The notes below the pieces were generated by a model. That model saw only the letters and a list, made by a program, of their open reading frames with translations, ran no database searches and was not told the origin of the DNA. Both the position numbers and the translations under genes were made by a program. Positions 12,555 through 23,507 of a DNA stretch of 64,000 nucleotides are shown one piece after another; the stretch's first letter is position 1; each line of letters begins with the position of its first letter. Source of the stretch: Chaenocephalus aceratus (taxonomy: Eukaryota; Chordata; Actinopteri; Perciformes; Channichthyidae); assembly GCA_023974075.1 (NCBI GenBank), contig JAMFTG010001367.1, positions 2,501 to 66,500 of the forward strand, read 5' to 3'.

Positions 12555-12880
12555 TTGAGTAAAGACTATACAAAGTGCATCTCCAATTTGACTTTTGTTT
12601 TCAGAATGTTTCTTTTCTTTCAAAATAATTTTGTGACATTCTCACTGAAGAGACTTGGCATTATTTGCCCCAGACTTCTGCTTTCACACGTAGCTAATTA
12701 TGAAGTTGTTACCCGATCAGATAATAATCCAATGCAGAGGCAATACTGTAAAATACATTATTTTATATATATTAAATATTTATATATGTATTTTTATATA
12801 GTCTTTAAGCTACAAGCGGCCCTTTGAGTGCAACCAAAATGCTGATGTGGCCCGTGGTGAAATTGAGCTTGACGCCCCAG
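12555..12880. other. AT-rich spacer, no gene seen
   Basis: Short non-coding interval between the 37-bp array and the fold-back element. The end, 'aaatgctgatgtggcccgtg', looks like generic repeat flank. No exon or RNA gene was recognised. Confidence 0.3.
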
Positions 12881-14125
12881 AGGCCTATGCTACGAAGCTG
12901 GTTCAACCTAACCTGGATATGTTTGAGTTAGCCGGTTGGCCTAATCCAGAACATACGCGCTCTCGCTAAACGGTCCTACGACGCTGGTTATCAAGTGGAT
13001 CGCTCAGCCAGCCGTGTCCTATCTAGCTAGGTGCGCGTTCACATGAGAGGGGTGGTATCTGGAGCATTCGACCAATCACAGACATGGAGAAGCGCACTGA
13101 CAGCGCAGCGTCATACTTCCTGAATGAAAGTGAACTTTAATACTAGACAAAAATGAAGAAGTTAAACTTTAAACATCCATGAATTAAACACTTGATCAGG
13201 ATCAAAGCCTCAGAGCTGCACCTGCAAGGTGAACACAGCTGGGACAGAACAAGTGTTTGAATGCGTACATCAACAGGTTTATGATATCACGGCCCGTCTA
13301 AAACACGATCTGACTTTAATTACATTTGTCTCGAGTGTTTCGTCAACTTAATGTGTTGTTAAAATAATACTTCTGCATCCAGTCTGTGACGCTGTGAGTG
13401 CTGCACGGCCAGATACGGCTCAGCTGACTCAGATCAGGAGATATGTGATACATTATGAAGTGATATGCCGCGGACTGTACTTAATGTACTCTGATCCTGG
13501 TACTTATGTTGTGGCAGATATTTAATTAAGCTTTCTTAACGCTAATGTTATAACAGTCAGATTGCTCTGAAGATGGAGGTGATATTCTATTCATGTTCAC
13601 GTTCACACAGTCGGTGATTTTTGCCGGCCGTCTTTCCTGCGACGGCAGCTTTTCTGTATTTCCTTTCTCCTGTGATATGACTTGATCGCTTTGAACTCCG
13701 CACACTGAGCTCTGATTGGTCAGCAGGCAGCGCTTAGCCGGCTAAATTCAGGGAAAACTCCGGCTTTCCGGTCATCCGAAGCTGGTTCTCTTTTTAGCGG
13801 CTAGATCTCCATGGTAATATATGCTAAGCAGCTAACCTGGTCGGGACCAGGTTAGGTTGCAGGCTAAGAGCTCAACTCAGTGAAAGCACTGCCTGCTGAC
13901 CAATCAGAGCTCAGTGTGCGGAGTTTAAAGCGATCAAGTCATATTACAGGAGAAAGGAAATACAGAAAAGCTGCCGTAGCTAGATAGGACACGGCTGGCT
14001 GAGCGATGCACTTGATAACCCGCGTCGTAGTACAGTTTAGCGAGAGCGCGTATGTTCTGGATTAGGCCAACCGGCTAACTCAAACATATCAGGTTAGGTT
14101 GAACCAGCTTCGTAGCATAGGCCCC
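12881..14125. mobile_element. Fold-back non-autonomous DNA element, rearranged copy
   Basis: The left end reads 'ggcctatgctacgaagctgg', then 'ttcaacctaacctggatatg'. The right end is its reverse complement, 'ccagcttcgtagcataggcc', and the two match over about 90 bp. The left body to about 13735 runs in the same direction as the element at 44047-45075. The right part (about 13730-14125) is the reverse complement of that element's right end followed by its left end. This copy therefore carries two left termini facing each other and an internal inverted copy. No coding capacity was seen. The superfamily is unassigned. Confidence 0.8.
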
Positions 14126-14338
14126 AGGTCAAAAGTAATAATAACAAACAATAGTAAAACAGAATAAGTACACAAGTAAAAGCGAAATTGTACTTTGGTA
14201 CACTAATTTCTTTGTACATTTACTCAATGACTATACTAAAGTACACCTTTGAAGTACTTACCCTCTACATTTACTCCACCTAACTTTAAAGGTGCGTGTT
14301 CTTGGTGGATTTAAGATTTTGAGTTTTAACAAAGAAAA

Positions 14339-14342
<4 letters not shown>

Positions 14343-14418
<76 letters not shown>
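14343..14418. repeat. (GT)n microsatellite
   Basis: About 37 uninterrupted GT units. The open frames across it on both strands are repeat artefacts. Confidence 0.97.
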
Positions 14419-14421
<3 letters not shown>

Positions 14422-14548
14422 GTAATGCTCTTTGGCTGGTGTGTTGTGGAGAATATAAAAGTACAATAGAATAACTCATAGTTTGGGGTTGTATTAATAT
14501 AATGTTGAGAAGGTAAGTGGCGCCATCTTGTGGACAAAATCTGAACTT

Positions 14549-17548
14549 CACTCAAACCACTGCACTTTTATTGGATATTACATTTAATTAATTTAAAGGA
14601 GCAAGAGCTGTAAAAAATGTGTTATCTAATCAATAAATCATTTTATTTCATCACACCCATCTCTTAGTCTTTTCTAGTATTGACATATTTTGATATTAAC
14701 TCGTTCTTGTATTTTTCTGACAATAAACCTTCAAATGCTCTTTAAAACATTCTTAATCAACCGATTGACCGAAGCCTGATTACTGAGCTCAGCGTGTTTG
14801 AAGTCAAGGTACAAAAATGTGGGACTTTTATTTTGGAAATTCTCAATAAATTCCAGTATTCTTTGTTTTATTCGAGCCTGCTTGCAGTCAGTTGACCTTA
14901 ATTGAAATGTATCAGTCATGCTCAGATGTTTCCCCAATACAATTATTTTCATATACCCCCCCCTGTTGGTACCACTTTGATTTGCAAACAGGATGTAGTC
15001 AGAAGTTCGACACAAATTGATTGACAATTGGTATGCAGCCCTCAGGTAGGACTTTCCAATATTTCAACACCTGTCGACAAACAAGAATGAGATCTGAAAA
15101 GTCACTTTGCTCCCCTTTCTGGACAGCTGTTGAAGTGTTTACCGTTTAAATAATCTTTTAAGTCAGGGGTCTACCGACTGCAAAATTCAGCATTAAAAGG
15201 TGTTTTAGCCGAAAAGGCGTCGGCACGGCTGAAAAGACACGACGGTGCGGGACACACCAATCTGAGTAGGGCGTGTCGACGCTCATCGTCGGCCAAAATC
15301 GGCTTGGTGTGTCCGGGCCTTAAAGCAGTCACCAGAGGACTCGCCGACGCCGGCTGTTGCGTCGCGTGTCCTCCTGCGTCTTGGCCATGTGTCGCACGGG
15401 AACACACCGCAAAGACTTCAGTGCGTGAGTGGCAATAACTCTCCTTACCAGCAGGCGGCGGTAGTGTGTATTCGTCATTCAAAAGAGGCAACACCGGTAG
15501 ACAGAGAAGAAGAACAGACCGTGAGAGGCGAAGTCACGCCCATCGACTTCCGGCCCATGGGACCCCGGAAGCGAAACATTTACATTGAATTCAATGAGAG
15601 AGAAAACGTATCTTTTGATCCCGTTTGAAATTGTGCCACGAACTACATATGATTTTGTCAATCTTAAACAATAAGTTCCGTGTCAAAAAAGTCACATTTG
15701 GTCGTAAAACTGTTGAAATATAAGACTATGAAAAATACGCGACTACAAAGACTACAAATCCCAGATCCATTCTGGCTCGCGTAAGTGATGTCACAGGCGA
15801 TAATGCTCCAAGTGGTTGCGACTCGTAATTAAAGCGAAAAGAAGAAGAGAAGAAGAAGAAGAAGAGAGAAAGAAGAAGAAGAAGAGAAGAGAGAAGAAGA
15901 AGAAGAAATAAGAAGAAGAAGAAGAAGATCTCATAACTGATTTATTCCCTCCAATAAATAAGAGATTGCTAAAAAATAAATTCACTTTGACAAGATGCCT
16001 GTGTGCTTTGTACCAGGGTGTAATCACATAAGTGATCATACCACCTGCTCTTCTATCGCTTCCCGTCTGAGGAAAGGACCCGGAGTCGCCGGATCGGACA
16101 TCTCAGGTAATACACATGTTGTGCATGGAACACAGTCAAGCTAGCTACATAGCTAGTAGCGAGCACGCTAGTTAGCATCACATTACTTAGCCTTACCATG
16201 AAGTTATTATTTTATTTCATGAAGTAAACTAAAGCAAACAGATATTGTTCTAAACTGTATTAAAGTAAACAGGTATTATCTTGAAACTGTATTGAAGTGA
16301 ACATTTATTATTTGGGACTGTTTTAAAGTAATCCTATATATATAAAGTTTGTGTAGTTCGTGGCACAATTCAAACGGGATCAAAAGATACGTTTTTCTCT
16401 CTCCATTGAATTCAATGTAAATGTTTCGCTTCCGGGTCCCATGGGCCGGAAGTCGATGGGCGTGACTTCGCCTCTCACGGTCTGTTTCTTCTTCTCTGTC
16501 TACCGGTTGTTGCCTCTTTTGAATGACGAATACACACTACCGCCGCCTGCTGTAAGGAGAGTTATTGCCACTCACGCACTGAAGTCTTTGCGGTGTGTTC
16601 CCGTGCGGACACATGGCCAAGACGCAGGAGGACACGGCGACGCAACAGCCGGCGTCGGCGAGTCCTCTGGTGATTTTGGCCGACGATGAGCGTCGACACG
16701 CCCTACTCAGATTGGTGTGTTCCCGCACGTCGTGTCTTTTCAGCCGTTTGCCGACGCCTTTTCGGTTAAAACAACCTTTTAATGCTGAATTTTGCAGTCG
16801 GCAAAATAAATCACTCTGATTGGCTGTTCAGCTAGCGAAGGGACCCAAACAAAGTATTAAGGCAAATGTGAGATTTCATTTAACCTCCAGCTCTCGACAC
16901 AGGTTCGGGAAAGCCGAGTTTCAGACCCCTGATTTAAAAGATTATTTTTAAACGGTAAACACTTCAACAGCTGTCCAGAAAGGCGAGCAAAGGGACTTTT
17001 CAGATCTCATTCTTGTTTGTCGACAGGTGTTGAAATATTGGAAAGTCCTACCTGAGGGCTGCATACCAATTGTCAATCAATTTGTGTCGAACTTCTGACT
17101 ACATCCTGTTTGCAAATCAAAGTGGTACCAACAGGGGGGGGGTATATGAAAATAATTGTATTGGGGAAACATCTGAGCATGACTGATACATTTCAATTAA
17201 GGTCAACTGACTGCAAGCAGGCTCGAATAAAACAAAGAATACTGGAATTTATTGAGAATTTCCAAAATAAAAGTCCCACATTTTGTACCTTGACTTCAAA
17301 CACGCTGAGCTCAGTAATCAGGCTTCGGTCAATCGGTTGATTAAGAATGTTTTAAAGAGCATTTGAAGGTTTATTGTCAGAAAAATACAAGAACGAGTTA
17401 ATATCAAAATATGTCAATACTAGAAAAAGACTAAGAGATGGGTGTGATGAAATAAAATGATTTATTGATTAGATAACACATTTTTACAGCTCTTGCTCCT
17501 TGAAATTAATTAAATGTAATATCCAATAAAAGTGCAGTGGTTTGAGTG
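14549..17548. mobile_element. 3-kb near-palindromic element with 1.1-1.2 kb inverted arms
   Basis: The left arm (14549-15646) begins 'cactcaaaccactgcacttt' and ends 'gtgccacgaactac'. The right arm (16353-17548) begins 'gtagttcgtggcac' and ends with the exact inverse of the left end. Most of the arm sequence pairs nearly base for base. The right arm has about 120 extra bases near 16803-16930 and the left arm has extra sequence near 15270-15330. The arms hold pieces seen elsewhere: 'ggcttggtgtgtccgggcct' also occurs at 22750, and the 15420-15480 block also at 1900. A 706-bp spacer carries GAA-rich repeats and a THAP-like exon. No clear target-site duplication flanks it. Short open frames in both arms encode the same unrecognised peptide (residues such as KIIVLGKHLSMTDTFQLRS). 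Confidence 0.85.
15995..16106 (+). pseudogene. THAP-type zinc-finger exon, frameshifted
   Basis: An ATG at 15995 reads MPVCFVPGCNHISDHTTC, which gives the C-x4-C start of a THAP DNA-binding domain. After this, the family pattern (aromatic-x-F-P-x-[DE]) appears in another frame as FYRFPSEERTRSRRIGHLR, so one base has been lost near 16050. The exon ends at a good donor, CAG|GTAATA (after 16106). THAP domains occur in P-element and Kolobok transposases and in host THAP proteins. The location in the spacer of a large inverted repeat favours a transposon origin. The second half of the zinc finger (C-x2-H) would lie in a later exon that was not found. Confidence 0.55.
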
Positions 17549-17918
17549 GCCCTTTTTTCTCTGTCGGTCTCAATGGCTGCATGAAACACGGTCACAGTCC
17601 ATCTTGCTGTGGTCCAGACTCCATGCATGGAATGGCAAGGTGTTTGTACTGCATGGAGACACGTGGCACTAAAAACCAGCATTCCTGCTCTGCCACCACA
17701 TGTGTCAGAGTACAGCAACCACGTGCTCAGTACCTGAACGAGGTGACAGATACTGGTAACATGCGTGCTGATCTCTGATGAGTTGTTGAATTCTCTGTTG
17801 AAGATGATCTGTAGAAACTAAGTTTCCTTTGGTCACTCAGCATTGACTTTGAATCCTGGATGATTTCATTCTCTTCTCATCAAGCTCTCTGCATCTTGAA
17901 ATAAGGCTTAGTAACACT
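17549..17918. other. Spacer with a weak Cys/His-rich open frame
   Basis: A plus-strand frame at 17542-17778 contains spaced Cys and His residues (ARCLYCMETRGTKNQHSC). This loosely recalls the C-terminal Cys-rich finger of piggyBac-type transposases. Similarity by eye is too weak to name it. No splice sites or neighbours support a gene. Confidence 0.25.
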
Positions 17919-18905
17919 CAGGGGCGGCGGGGTGCTGTAGGCTAGGAACGCTAAGCCTTCCCAAAATATTTGTGTCACTGCATCCTGGTAAATAAAAATA
18001 TATGTATAATGTTTGTGTCTTTGACATTAGCGCTGCTAGCAGCCACCTGTGCCCTGTGCTACGAAGCCAGTTCACAAACCCTGGATATGTTTTGAGTTAT
18101 CTAAAACTAACCCTAACCAACGAGATCTCGCTGAGCGGTCCTACGACGCAGGTAAATCGAGCCGGGGCTTCTCTCTCCAGCTGAGAGCGCGTTCACGTGA
18201 AAGGGGTGGGGTTAACAACATTTGGACCAATCACAAACAGGGACAAGTGTACCGACAGCGCAGCGTCATACTTCATTCATGAAAAGTAAACTAATATTAG
18301 ACAAATATGAACTTTAAAGTTCATATTTGTTCTAATATTATCATCCATGACTTAATAAACATAATAATCCAGGATACAAGCTGCCTGCAAGGGGAATACG
18401 ACTACTACTGGTTACAAAATAAATAAACTACCGAGTGTTTGAAAGCGTAACAGTTTTATGATATCATCTGCCCGTCTGAGACACGAGTGGATCTGACTTT
18501 ACTTACATTTGAGTTGAGTGTTTCGTCAACTTAACGTGTTGCTTAAAATAATCCTTCTGCATCCAGTCTGTGACGCTGTGAGTGCTTGCACGGCCAGACC
18601 ACGGCTCAGCTGACTCAGATCAGAGATACTGTGATATGATATGATCGATGATCTGATTGAATGTGATATCAGTGTGATATGAATGATAGTGCGACACGTC
18701 GGCGTCTTCTCTGCATACGGCAGTTTAACTGTATTTCCTTTCTCCTGTAATATGACTTGAGAGATTTAACGCCGCACGCTGAGCTCTGATTGGTCAGCAG
18801 GCGGTGCTTTCACTGAGTTGATCTCTTTTCACGCCGGAGGCGGGCAGCGTCAGGTAAAAACAAGTGATGTAGCCTTCCCAAACCTGAGCTCACGCGCCGC
18901 CTGTG
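17919..18905. mobile_element. hAT-like non-autonomous element, copy 1
   Basis: The ends are CAGGGGCGGCGGGG and the inverse of CACAGGCGGCGCG. They are flanked by a perfect 8-bp target duplication, GTAACACT, at 17911-17918 and 18906-18913. An 8-bp duplication with CAGGGGCGG-type ends is characteristic of hAT transposons. The body includes 'taagccttcccaaa' near both ends and a diverged, shortened relative of the 44047-45075 element (from about 18055). No transposase was seen. It is paired with the copy at 21005-21973. Confidence 0.85.
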
Positions 18906-18913
18906 GTAACACT

Positions 18914-20029
18914 TCTTCAGCAGTGAAAAGCTTTTCTTCTCATGGTTGACCTGGCTTGCTTACATATGGTGTCAGCCATTTTGACTCAAGTGCTATCCAA
19001 AGGCTTTACCCATAATACATTTCTCAGGGCCAAAAGGGCGTAAGTGCACTTACGTCCTTTTGGCCCCAAATAGTTCAGTGTGTTCTGTGTTAGGTCTTTT
19101 GGTTTTTGATGAATAACTCTGGATTGGTTTTGAATCACATGCACCCTTCTGGCAGCAGAAAGAGCTCATCGAGAGCTTTCATTTGATATATAGAACTCAT
19201 CTTTGACCAAAATGTCACTTTCGCCCCTCTGGTTCTCACCCCTCGGTCGATACTGTGTTTAAATGGATAATCCGCCTTCTTTCATTTATCTTTCCATTCC
19301 CAACAATATACATAAAGAAATGGCATATTTTGGACATAGTTCGAATGGTGATTAATCTGATTAATTAATTTTTTAAACTGTGATTAATCTGATTAAAAAT
19401 TGTAATCGTTTGACAGCCCTAATATATATATATATATATAGTAATCCCAACAGGCCACCTTGTTTATGTTTGATTCAGTTTTAGTAGAATATACAATACA
19501 TAATGAATGATGAATGAGAACATACAGTGCAGACATCTATATTATATTGAGGGTATTGGAGAGTAATCCTGCAACTGTATATTACTGCTCCACTCACATT
19601 CAGTGACTTTATACCACGCTACATTTATTTGATAACTTCCAGTTAACTTTGAAGAATTCAGAACACGAGAAAATATAATCAAGACATAGTTTTATCATGT
19701 ATTATTATAGGTTAAGATAAAATGTTATTGATTCCCATGGTGAATTTCATATGTGATTTAAATCAGCTGAAGCAGAAATAAATCATTCTGTGCTGTGTTG
19801 TGTAATGCTGTAGTATGGAGGTACGAAATAAAGTTTGCAATTAATCGGTAAAAAGTGGTTTATTATCCAAATAAACAATACAAAAGTAAACATTCAATAA
19901 AATAAAAATACTATGCATAAAACATTTTTATTGCCACAACGTCTGTAAAAAAAAAAATAGCCCACATCTTTAAAAATGATGAACTTTATGTACAAAAAAC
20001 AGGGCAAGTGAAAAGTCTTGGTTTCATTT
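18914..20029. other. AT-rich repeats and a 40-bp palindrome
   Basis: A near-perfect 40-bp palindrome lies at 19027-19066. (TA)n lies at about 19423-19440. The block at about 19655-19760, with 'taagataaaatgttattgat' and 'cccatggtgaatttcat', recurs at about 20610-20705 as a direct repeat, so this region contains part of a duplicated element. No gene was seen. Confidence 0.5.
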
Positions 20030-20420
20030 TTCCTCCAAGCAATCGAAGAAGCCATTTTGAACCTGATTCAGGAAGCGCCGCATCTGATGAGGCAACAGCC
20101 GCAGCCTGTGCTCAAACACTTTGGGTTGGGCGCGAGATCATCAATCAAGTCCATCTCGTGGCCAACTGTAGCTTATTTTGATCTCCTCCAGCAATGCTTT
20201 TGACGCCTCAACGAATCCTGCGCTTCGCCGGAGGCCTTCCAGTGGCTGAGTGTGCTCGGCCTCTGTCCGAGCCGCGGTGCCGGTGTGGTGCAGATGGTGG
20301 ATTCTGCCAGGGGAGTGCAGGGCTCAGCATCAAAAGTGGGAAGACTCCTCGTGGTGCTGGTCCAGGTTTCACTGCTGGTTCCCACCGGGGGTTGATTCTG
20401 CAGCCACCGGACGTTCCTTA
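20030..20420 (-). pseudogene. Decayed 3' exon(s), possibly of the MADF-domain gene
   Basis: On the minus strand, protein-like stretches appear in more than one frame: TEAEHTQPLEGLRRSAGFVE, then ASKALLEEIKISYSWPRDGL, then after a frame break LLPHQMRRFLNQVQNGFFDC ending in TGA. Stops and frame changes separate them. The position, downstream of the MADF exons on the same strand, and the helical, charged C-terminus fit the tail of a MADF transposon protein. This is inference and no family was recognised. Confidence 0.35.
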
Positions 20421-20922
20421 CTTTTTTTTAAAATAAATTCACAGTTAGTTGGATTTAATACCAACGGCTTCTTAACACTGTTTACTCAGCATTCATAACA
20501 AAACAATACCCTGGAATGTGTGTGCCATTAGTTTGGGGTGTGGTCGAGTGTGAGAGGTACATTGTAGACACATTGTGATGCTCTATTCAGATGCTAAAGA
20601 CATACTTCTAGAAGATTCAGAACACTACAAAATATAAGACATATTTTATCAAATATTATTATAGTTAAGATAAAAGCGTTATCGATCCCATGGTGAATTT
20701 CATAAGCTACCCAGCAGTACATCATGCCATTTCAATGAGCTCCTCCTTTACCAGCTGCAACGTTAAGGTGATGAGCACATCAATAATTATAACAGAATAA
20801 TATATATATTATTCTGTTATTGTTATATTTAACACTGTAACCACCAAATGAATGAAAATATGTTTTTGTAAATGAAAGAAGCAAGAAAACACTTATTTGT
20901 ACTCCACAAATAAAATAGTTAC

Positions 20923-22465
20923 CGTGACGGTGAGGTTCGAAGTACTCTCCTTCCTTCTTGTGTAGGGCTCTAGAAACCACAGCCTGTTGATCCACTGCTG
21001 TCTGCAGGGGCGGCGGGTGTTGTAGGCTAGGGAAGCTAAGCCTTCCCAAATATTTGTGTCACTGCATCCTGGTAAAATAAAATTATAATGTATAATGTTT
21101 GTGTCTTTGACATTAGCGCTACTATGCAGCCACCTGTGCCCTGTGTGCTACGAAGCCAGTTCAACTGACCCTGGATAAACCAAACTAACAAAACGAGATC
21201 TCGCTAAGCGGTCCTACGACGCTGGTTATCAACTCGGTAAATCAAGCCGGGGCTTCTCTCACCAGCTGAGAGCGCGTTCACGTAAAAGGGGCGGGGCTAG
21301 CTACATTTGACCAATCACAAACGGGGACAAGTGTACTGACAGCGCAGCGTCATACTTCATTCATGAAAAGTAAACTAATATTAGACAAATATGAACTTTA
21401 AACATCCATGACTTAAACATATAATCCAGGATACGAGCCACTAGCTGCTGCACGGAGAATACAGAACAACTGGTTACAAAATAAATAAACTACCGAGTGT
21501 TTGAAAGCGTAACAGTTTTATGATATCACTGCCCGTCTGAGACACGAGTGGATCTGACTTTACTTAATTTGAGTTTGAGTGTTTTCGTCAACTTAATGTG
21601 TTGCTTAAAATAATCCTTCTGCATCCAGTCTGTGACGCTGTGAGTGCTGCACGGCCAGACACGGCTCAGCTGCCTCAGATCAGGATATGATACATTATGA
21701 TATGATCGATGATCTGACTGATGATCTGATTGATGATGTGATATGAATGTAAGTGCGACACGTCGGCGTCTTCTCTGCATACGGCAGTTTAAACTGTATT
21801 TCCTTTCTCCTGTAATGTGACTTGATAGATTTAAAAACTCCGCACACTGAGCTCTGATTGGTCAGCAGGCGGTGCTTCCACTCAGTTGATCTCTTTTCAC
21901 GCCGGAGGCGGGCAGCGTCAGGTAAAACAAGTTATTTAGCCTTCCCAAACCTGAGCCTCATGCGCCGCCTGTGGCTGTCTGCCAGTCCTTTGTGCTCCAC
22001 AACCCGAAGGGGCAAGGCTCCTGTACCGGGTGTACCGGGTTCGCAGAGAATCCCACTTCTTCCTCAGCTCTTTCTCTGAAGCACACAAATAAACGATGTA
22101 AGCATTGTGGCTAGTTAGCATGTCCAATTCATATCTATATGCAGCGCCAAACTGCACAGCTAGCAACAGCTAGCAACAGCTAGAACAAGATAACAAAACA
22201 CACAAGGTTGAAATAACAAATTACATTTCCCGTTAACGTCACTGTACGCTGGCAAACAATGAAAAGCCAACGGTATCTGCTGAAGAGCTCAATTGATGAA
22301 AAAGATAATCTTACCCGAGAAACCAAGTTGCGTTTCAAACTCTCGCCAGAGTCCGGTTTTCACTCCTCGGTTCGAGTACCTTTTCTCAGTGATGCCGTAC
22401 AGAGCTGGCCTCTCCTGGGTCAAGGTGATGAGCAGGTCTTCGTTTCCGTCATTCCAGATCGCCAT
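20923..22465 (-). pseudogene. MADF-domain protein, exons 1-2, split by a hAT insertion
   Basis: Exon 1 (22465 to 22315) starts MAIWNDGNEDLLITLTQERP, continues ALYGITEKRYSNRG, and ends at a donor GTAAG in phase 1. Exon 2 starts at 22075 after CTTCAG and reads EKELRKKWDSLRTRYTRYRS, then LAPSGCGAQRTGRQ. Together these give the MADF pattern: L-I-x-L-x-x-x-x-P-x-L-Y, then Y-x-N-R, then a W-x-E/F block, then L-R-K-K-W-x-x-L-R-x-x-Y. At 21974 exon 2 is cut by the hAT element 21005-21973. Beyond it, from 20996, the frame resumes exactly with QWINRLWFLEPYTRRKESTS and reaches a donor at 20922. MADF domains bind DNA and accompany PIF/Harbinger transposases, though host MADF genes also exist. Upstream sequence (22470-22780) looks like a transposon terminus, so a Harbinger accessory gene is the likelier origin. 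Confidence 0.8.
21005..21973. mobile_element. hAT-like non-autonomous element, copy 2, inside MADF exon 2
   Basis: Ends CAGGGGCGGCGGG and the inverse of CACAGGCGGCGCATG match copy 1 at 17919-18905. A perfect 8-bp duplication, GCTGTCTG, flanks it at 20997-21004 and 21974-21981. The body is similar to copy 1 throughout, including the internal relative of the 44047 element, with small indels. It interrupts the reading frame of the MADF gene within a Gln codon. Confidence 0.9.
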
Positions 22466-22469
22466 GACG

Positions 22470-22790
22470 ATGAAAATGAATAGCAGTCCGTGTGTGCCTT
22501 CTTAAATCGTTTGTTTACGTCCCTCACGTCCGTTTCGCTTCTCATGCACCGATTCGCTAGCTGAACAGCCAATCAGAGTGATTGCTTTTGGTCCGACTGC
22601 CTGACCCGATGCATGGCCGATTCAACATGTTGAATCGGCCATGCATCGGGTCTGGCAGTCCAAATAAGGCGTGTCACGGACGACGGTGCGGGACACACCA
22701 ACCTGAGTAGGGCGCCGCGAATGCCCGACAGCCTCTGACTCCCAACATCGGCTTGGTGTGTCCGGGCCTTAGAGAGGGATGTTTGTAAGT
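22470..22790. mobile_element. Terminus of the MADF-bearing element, with a 66-bp palindrome
   Basis: Upstream of the MADF start, 'tcgctagctgaacagccaat' (22553) matches the right arm of the 3-kb palindrome near 16830 in inverse. The end 'cggcttggtgtgtccgggcc' at 22750-22769 matches 15298-15320. 'gacgacggtgcgggacacac' at 22678 forms a partial inverted pair with it. A near-perfect palindrome lies at 22595-22660. The region is probably the terminal repeat and promoter side of a Harbinger-type element. The opposite end was not located. Confidence 0.55.
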
Positions 22791-23476
22791 ATTGCAGTCT
22801 TATCTGCTATTCATCACTCAAGTAAAACACGTTTCCATTTATCCTTAAGTTGAATATGAATTGTTATATTTATGTCTAACCGTGTGGTTTAAATTATTTT
22901 GAAAACATGCATTTGATCACAAGTGGACACACTATTTAGACGGTGGCTTTTAAAGTGTGCAGCATGCTGAGAGGCTTTGCTGAACAACAGAATAGGCTAA
23001 CCTGCTAGCTAGCCAGTAGTTTGGTTGTGGGACAACTCTTGTGTGAGAGCACCCCCACCTCCCGCAACACAACGGGTGTTATCAGTGTCGAGGATGCTTC
23101 CTTGGTTGCACATGTCTTCAGTCAGGTCCTTCCTAGCCTCGGAAACCAAAGAATGGTGGAACAGGCGAACAGGTGTGCGTCATATGCGAGCCCCGCCTTA
23201 ATGCAGCGCGTTTTCCGCCAAAGATTTTGGAAATTGGTCCGTGTGCAAAGCATTGTGGGGATTTTAAGTCCGCGGAGTCTACACATGCGCAGCCTCAATT
23301 TCCCGCTACGAAGGACGCGGGCCTCGGTAGAATTCCAAGGATCCTGGACATTGGAACAGTCCTTCGGCGGGACTTGATGAAGTAGCATCCTTGAAATAGT
23401 GGCTCTGGAGCATCCTTCCTCGACATTGAGAAACACCCAACAGCAGGGCGTGCGGGCTCAACGCCGACCGCTAACT

Positions 23477-23507
<31 letters not shown>

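Noticed and set aside
8939..12573. Three overlapping minus-strand open frames of over 1000 codons
   Set aside because: The 37-bp unit has no stop in any minus phase, so all three frames are open together. The predicted protein is a 37-residue echo of the array.
17542..17778. piggyBac-type C-terminal zinc finger
   Set aside because: Only the Cys/His spacing is suggestive. No transposase core, terminal repeats or TTAA sites are nearby.
22315..22465. MADF exon as an ordinary host gene
   Set aside because: Not excluded, but transposon-like termini upstream and related sequence at two other loci make a Harbinger accessory gene more likely.
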